A stretch of DNA of 18,116 nucleotides from an uncultured Prevotellaceae bacterium (GTDB taxonomy: Bacteria; Bacteroidota; Bacteroidia; Bacteroidales; Bacteroidaceae): assembly GCA_945827465.1 (NCBI GenBank), contig CALZOH010000034.1:1-18116 (forward strand). Reading direction: 5' to 3'. Position numbers and translations under genes: made by a program. The notes below the pieces were generated by a model. The model was not told where the DNA came from. It worked only from the letters and a program-made list of their open reading frames with translations, and did no database searches. Each line of letters starts with the position of its first letter. Within the stretch, counting starts at the first letter, position 1. Positions 15,480-18,116 of the stretch are shown here, in pieces.

Positions 15480-15518
15480 TAAGAGCGGTGGAATCTCCCA
15501 AAAGGGTAATCCACCGCT
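15475..15518 (-). terminator. Rho-independent terminator of rpsA
   Basis: On the minus strand AGCGGTGGA (15518-15510) pairs with TCCACCGCT (15492-15484). An inner CCC-TTTT-GGG pairing extends the hairpin, and the sequence CTTATTTTG follows. It begins 42 bp after the rpsA stop codon. Stem strength and T-tract make it a confident terminator. Confidence 0.8.
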
Positions 15519-15560
15519 ACAAACTATGAAAAAAGTAATTACTATGACAATTCGATAGAA

Positions 15561-17354
15561 TTATGCTTCAGCATTTCCTTCCAACTGAGCCTTTAACTTA
15601 GCCAAAGCATCCAAATCGCCCAACGAAGTGGTTGCAGCCTGATTCTGGATAGTAGGAATGTCGTTGTTAGACTTCTTAGGAGCTGCAGCTGCAGTTTCCT
15701 TTGCCTTCTGCTCAGCACGCTGCACATCCTCATAAACACGGCTATGAGAAAGGATAATGCGACGAGTTACCTTGTTGAACTCGAGAACCTTGAAGGGCAA
15801 CTTCTCGTTCAACTGAGCCTTAGACTTATCTTCCTTAATCAAATGCTTCGGAGTAGCGAAACCATCAATTCCGTATTCAAGCTGAATAACATCACCATTG
15901 TCGCGTTCTTCAATAATGGTACCTTCATGGATAGAACCAACGGTGAATACAGTCTCAAATACATCCCAAGGATTCTCTTCGCACTGCTTGTGACCCAAGC
16001 TGAGACGACGATTGTCCTTATCTATCTCGAGAACGAGAACTTCTATTTCGTCACCAATCTGTGTTACTTCAGACGGATGCTTAACTTTCTTGGTCCAACT
16101 CAAGTCGCTGATGTGAATCAAGCCGTCAACACCTTCTTCCAACTCAACGAATACGCCAAAGTTAGTGAAGTTGCGAACCTTAGCAACATGTTTGCTGCCG
16201 ATAGGATATGTTTCCTCAATATTGAGCCAAGGATCAGCCTTGAGCTGCTTGATGCCGAGAGACATCTTGCGCTCTGTGCGATCGAGAGTAAGAACTACAG
16301 CTTCAACCTCATCACCCACTTTCATGAAGTCCTGAGCGCTGCGTAAATGGCTACTCCAGCTCATTTCAGATACGTGAATGAGACCTTCAACACCGGGAGC
16401 GATTTCAACGAAGGCTCCGTAGTCGGTCATAACAACCACCTTACCGGTTACCTTGTCACCCACTTTGATTTCTGCATCCAAAGCATCCCATGGATGAGGA
16501 GTGAGTTGCTTCAAACCAAGAGCAATACGCTTCTTCTCATCATCGAAGTCAAGGATTACAACATTCAACTTTTGGTCGAGCTCAACCACTTCATGAGGAT
16601 CTACTACGCGACCCCAGCTGAGATCGGTGATGTGAATGAGTCCGTCAACACCACCCAAGTCGATGAATACACCATAAGAAGTGATGTTCTTAACGGTACC
16701 TTCAAGTACCTGACCTTTTTCAAGCTTGCTGATGATTTCTTTCTTCTGAGCCTCAAGTTCAGCTTCAATCAAAGCCTTGTGGCTTACAACTACATTCTTA
16801 TATTCTTGATTGATCTTGATTACCTGGAACTCCATAGTCTTACCTACAAAGATATCGTAATCACGGATCTGCTTAACATCAATCTGAGAACCGGGCAAGA
16901 ATGCTTCAATACCAAATACGTCAACAATCATACCGCCCTTCGTGCGATACTTGATGAAGCCCTTAACAACTTCCTTGGTTTCGAGAGCATTGTTAATCTT
17001 ATCCCATCCTTGCTTAGCGCGTGCGTTCTTATGAGAAAGCAATAACTGACCTTTCTTGTCTTCTTCTTTCTCGATATAAACTTCAACTTTATCGCCAACC
17101 TTCAAATCAGGGTTGTAGCGGAATTCATTGGCAGAAATAACGCCATCACTTTTATAACCTATATCAACCAAAACTTCACGTTTGTTGATGGCAATTACGG
17201 TACCTTCTACCACCTCATGTTCGGTAATCTGATTTAAGGTATCGCCATAGGCTTTTTCCTGTTCCTCTTTGGTTTGTCCAGCGTTAATGCTGCCGCCTTC
17301 ATAGGATTCCCAATCGAAATCATCCAAAGGCATTACTTGTTTAAAATCACTCAT
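15561..17354 (-). CDS. rpsA: 30S ribosomal protein S1
   Basis: S1 binds mRNA on the small subunit and helps it enter the decoding channel. The 597-residue protein has six S1 (OB-fold) repeats at about 47-109, 127-193, 214-282, 299-369, 386-456 and 472-538. Repeats 3-5 carry the strong signature GVFIDLGGVDGLIHITDLSW, and repeats 1, 2 and 6 are more diverged, as in other bacterial S1 proteins. The N-terminal 45 residues are acidic (DDFDWESYEGG), and the 60-residue tail is alanine, lysine and glutamine rich. Bacteroidota generally do not use Shine-Dalgarno pairing, which gives S1 and AT-rich leaders extra weight; this gene's own leader is AT-rich and has no Shine-Dalgarno sequence. It diverges from a lipoprotein gene. 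Confidence 0.97.
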   Translation of the reverse strand: MSDFKQVMPLDDFDWESYEGGSINAGQTKEEQEKAYGDTLNQITEHEVVEGTVIAINKREVLVDIGYKSDGVISANEFRYNPDLKVGDKVEVYIEKEEDKKGQLLLSHKNARAKQGWDKINNALETKEVVKGFIKYRTKGGMIVDVFGIEAFLPGSQIDVKQIRDYDIFVGKTMEFQVIKINQEYKNVVVSHKALIEAELEAQKKEIISKLEKGQVLEGTVKNITSYGVFIDLGGVDGLIHITDLSWGRVVDPHEVVELDQKLNVVILDFDDEKKRIALGLKQLTPHPWDALDAEIKVGDKVTGKVVVMTDYGAFVEIAPGVEGLIHVSEMSWSSHLRSAQDFMKVGDEVEAVVLTLDRTERKMSLGIKQLKADPWLNIEETYPIGSKHVAKVRNFTNFGVFVELEEGVDGLIHISDLSWTKKVKHPSEVTQIGDEIEVLVLEIDKDNRRLSLGHKQCEENPWDVFETVFTVGSIHEGTIIEERDNGDVIQLEYGIDGFATPKHLIKEDKSKAQLNEKLPFKVLEFNKVTRRIILSHSRVYEDVQRAEQKAKETAAAAPKKSNNDIPTIQNQAATTSLGDLDALAKLKAQLEGNAEA

Positions 17355-17415
17355 TGAGATAAATTTAAATTGTTACGTTAAAGGGTTATACAAAAATTGA
17401 TTCAAAAATCGGGTG

Positions 17416-17423
17416 CAAAATTA
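17416..17423 (-). promoter_or_regulatory. Candidate -7 box for rpsA
   Basis: On the minus strand TAATTTTG followed by CA matches TAnnTTTG, 61 bases before the ATG. Upstream spacing shows only a partial -33 element (TGTTTC). The 61-base AT-rich leader could carry S1 autoregulation as in E. coli, but no specific structure is visible. Confidence 0.5.
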
Positions 17424-17498
17424 CGATTAATATTTGTAAGAAACATCATCATTTAAGAGTTTTTGTGTCTAACAAAATGCCATTTTGAAGAAAAAACG

Positions 17499-17506
17499 TA
17501 ATTTCG
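17499..17506 (+). promoter_or_regulatory. Possible -7 box for the lipoprotein gene at 17525
   Basis: TAATTTCG followed by CAG differs from the local TAATTTTGCA box by one base and lies 18 bases before the ATG. No convincing -33 element is present. Confidence 0.3.
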
Positions 17507-17524
17507 CAGCATGAATCCCCAAAT

Positions 17525-18067
17525 ATGATAAAACAGATGAGATCTTCTTTCATGAGCTTGCTGCTGGTAACAGGAATCACAGCATTTATATTCACAGCTT
17601 GTGCTCAAAAAGGCCAGGAGCAGGCTTCCCAACCGACAGAAAAAGATAGTATCGAAGCACATCATATCGTTTCCATCCCCGACACAACGCTCTATGGGAA
17701 AGCCGGTGATTTCGGCATGAGCACATTCTGCTTGATAACCGACAAGGGAGATACCATTTTAGTAACTCGAACTGCTGAAGATGGTACAGATGGTATCATT
17801 TACGGCGACGCACAACCGGGAAATCGCTACAGCCTTATCACACGCGACAATAACGAAGCCTTAGTTTGCGCCATCAATCTGACCCAACTGGAACGACATA
17901 CCAAGAATTACAGTATTTGGAATGGTCAATTGATACTTCACCCCAACTCTTCGCCCGACACAGTAATCATTGACAAACTCAACAACAACGAATTCGTTTA
18001 TCATTCCTTACATAATGACTCAGCCCGTCATGCTGACACCGACAATGGGATTGTTATTACACCCTAA
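17525..18067 (+). CDS. Putative lipoprotein of unknown function
   Basis: A 180-residue protein. Residues 1-25 form a signal peptide with basic residues K3 and R6, a hydrophobic core (LLLVTGITAFIF) and a lipobox-like F23-T-A-C26, so C26 is the likely lipidated residue. Phenylalanine at -3 is unusual for the lipobox. A polar linker (about 27-45) follows. The rest alternates hydrophobic and polar residues, suggesting a small beta-rich domain (for example GDTILVTRT, GNRYSLITRDN, NGQLILHPN, PDTVIID). I recognise no family. Starts at M5 or M10 would also leave a signal peptide; the first ATG is kept because it adds the basic n-region. The gene diverges from rpsA with 170 bp between starts. Confidence 0.7.
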   Translation: MIKQMRSSFMSLLLVTGITAFIFTACAQKGQEQASQPTEKDSIEAHHIVSIPDTTLYGKAGDFGMSTFCLITDKGDTILVTRTAEDGTDGIIYGDAQPGNRYSLITRDNNEALVCAINLTQLERHTKNYSIWNGQLILHPNSSPDTVIIDKLNNNEFVYHSLHNDSARHADTDNGIVITP

Positions 18068-18116
18068 ACAGTCCCTAACAAGCTATCATTTGAAACTTAA
18101 CAAACGGCCTTGAAGT

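Noticed and set aside
16347..17045. 232-codon plus-strand frame opposite rpsA
   Set aside because: Antisense shadow of the S1 repeats. The repeated pattern in it mirrors the S1 domains.

Overview
The window looks like chromosomal housekeeping DNA from a Bacteroidales bacterium, most likely Prevotellaceae. The evidence is the DnaX, LigA, TrmD, DapA, RNase Z and S1 protein types, a TamA-like outer-membrane lipoprotein, the absence of Shine-Dalgarno sequences, and repeated Bacteroidota-type -7 boxes (TAnnTTTG, here usually TAATTTTGCA). No rRNA, tRNA, CRISPR array, phage or transposase gene was found.

Layout. Positions 1-2831 (minus) hold the 5' part of a very large gene that runs off the left edge. 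One uninterrupted frame encodes a degenerate GT-A-like region, a family 2 glycosyltransferase, a HIT/GalT-like (DUF4922-type) domain and the beginning of a SpoIID/LytB domain. It is divergent from dnaX (3155-4939, plus), which is followed by a small lipoprotein gene (4992-5453). The stop end of that gene overlaps a convergent gene for a BamA/TamA-family lipoprotein (5419-7734, minus). Further right on the minus strand are dapA (7843-8721) and ligA (8935-10932). trmD (11164-11850, plus) is divergent from ligA.

Positions 11851-13249 form a 1.4 kb region without a convincing protein gene, and this is the least ordinary part of the window. It contains two copies of a CTCTCTTA palindrome 340 bp apart. 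One copy is perfect and sits just downstream of a good orphan promoter. About 180 bp further on is a terminator-like hairpin, so a small RNA is possible. Next comes an array of 19-bp repeats with a 42-43 bp period. The repeats face inward about a centre near 12839, so the whole array is an imperfect inverted repeat of about 250 bp.

After this region comes a LuxR-type HTH regulator (13250-14005, plus), which converges on a minus-strand rnz-mutT pair across a double-hairpin terminator. rpsA (15561-17354, minus) ends in a strong terminator that abuts the rnz promoter. A short lipoprotein of unknown function (17525-18067, plus) diverges from rpsA.

Most genes act alone in core processes: replication and repair (dnaX, ligA, mutT), tRNA processing and modification (rnz, trmD), translation (rpsA), lysine/diaminopimelate synthesis (dapA) and outer-membrane assembly (TamA-like protein). 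The best candidates for new biology are the multidomain glycosyltransferase fusion and the repeat/structured-RNA region at 11.9-13.2 kb.
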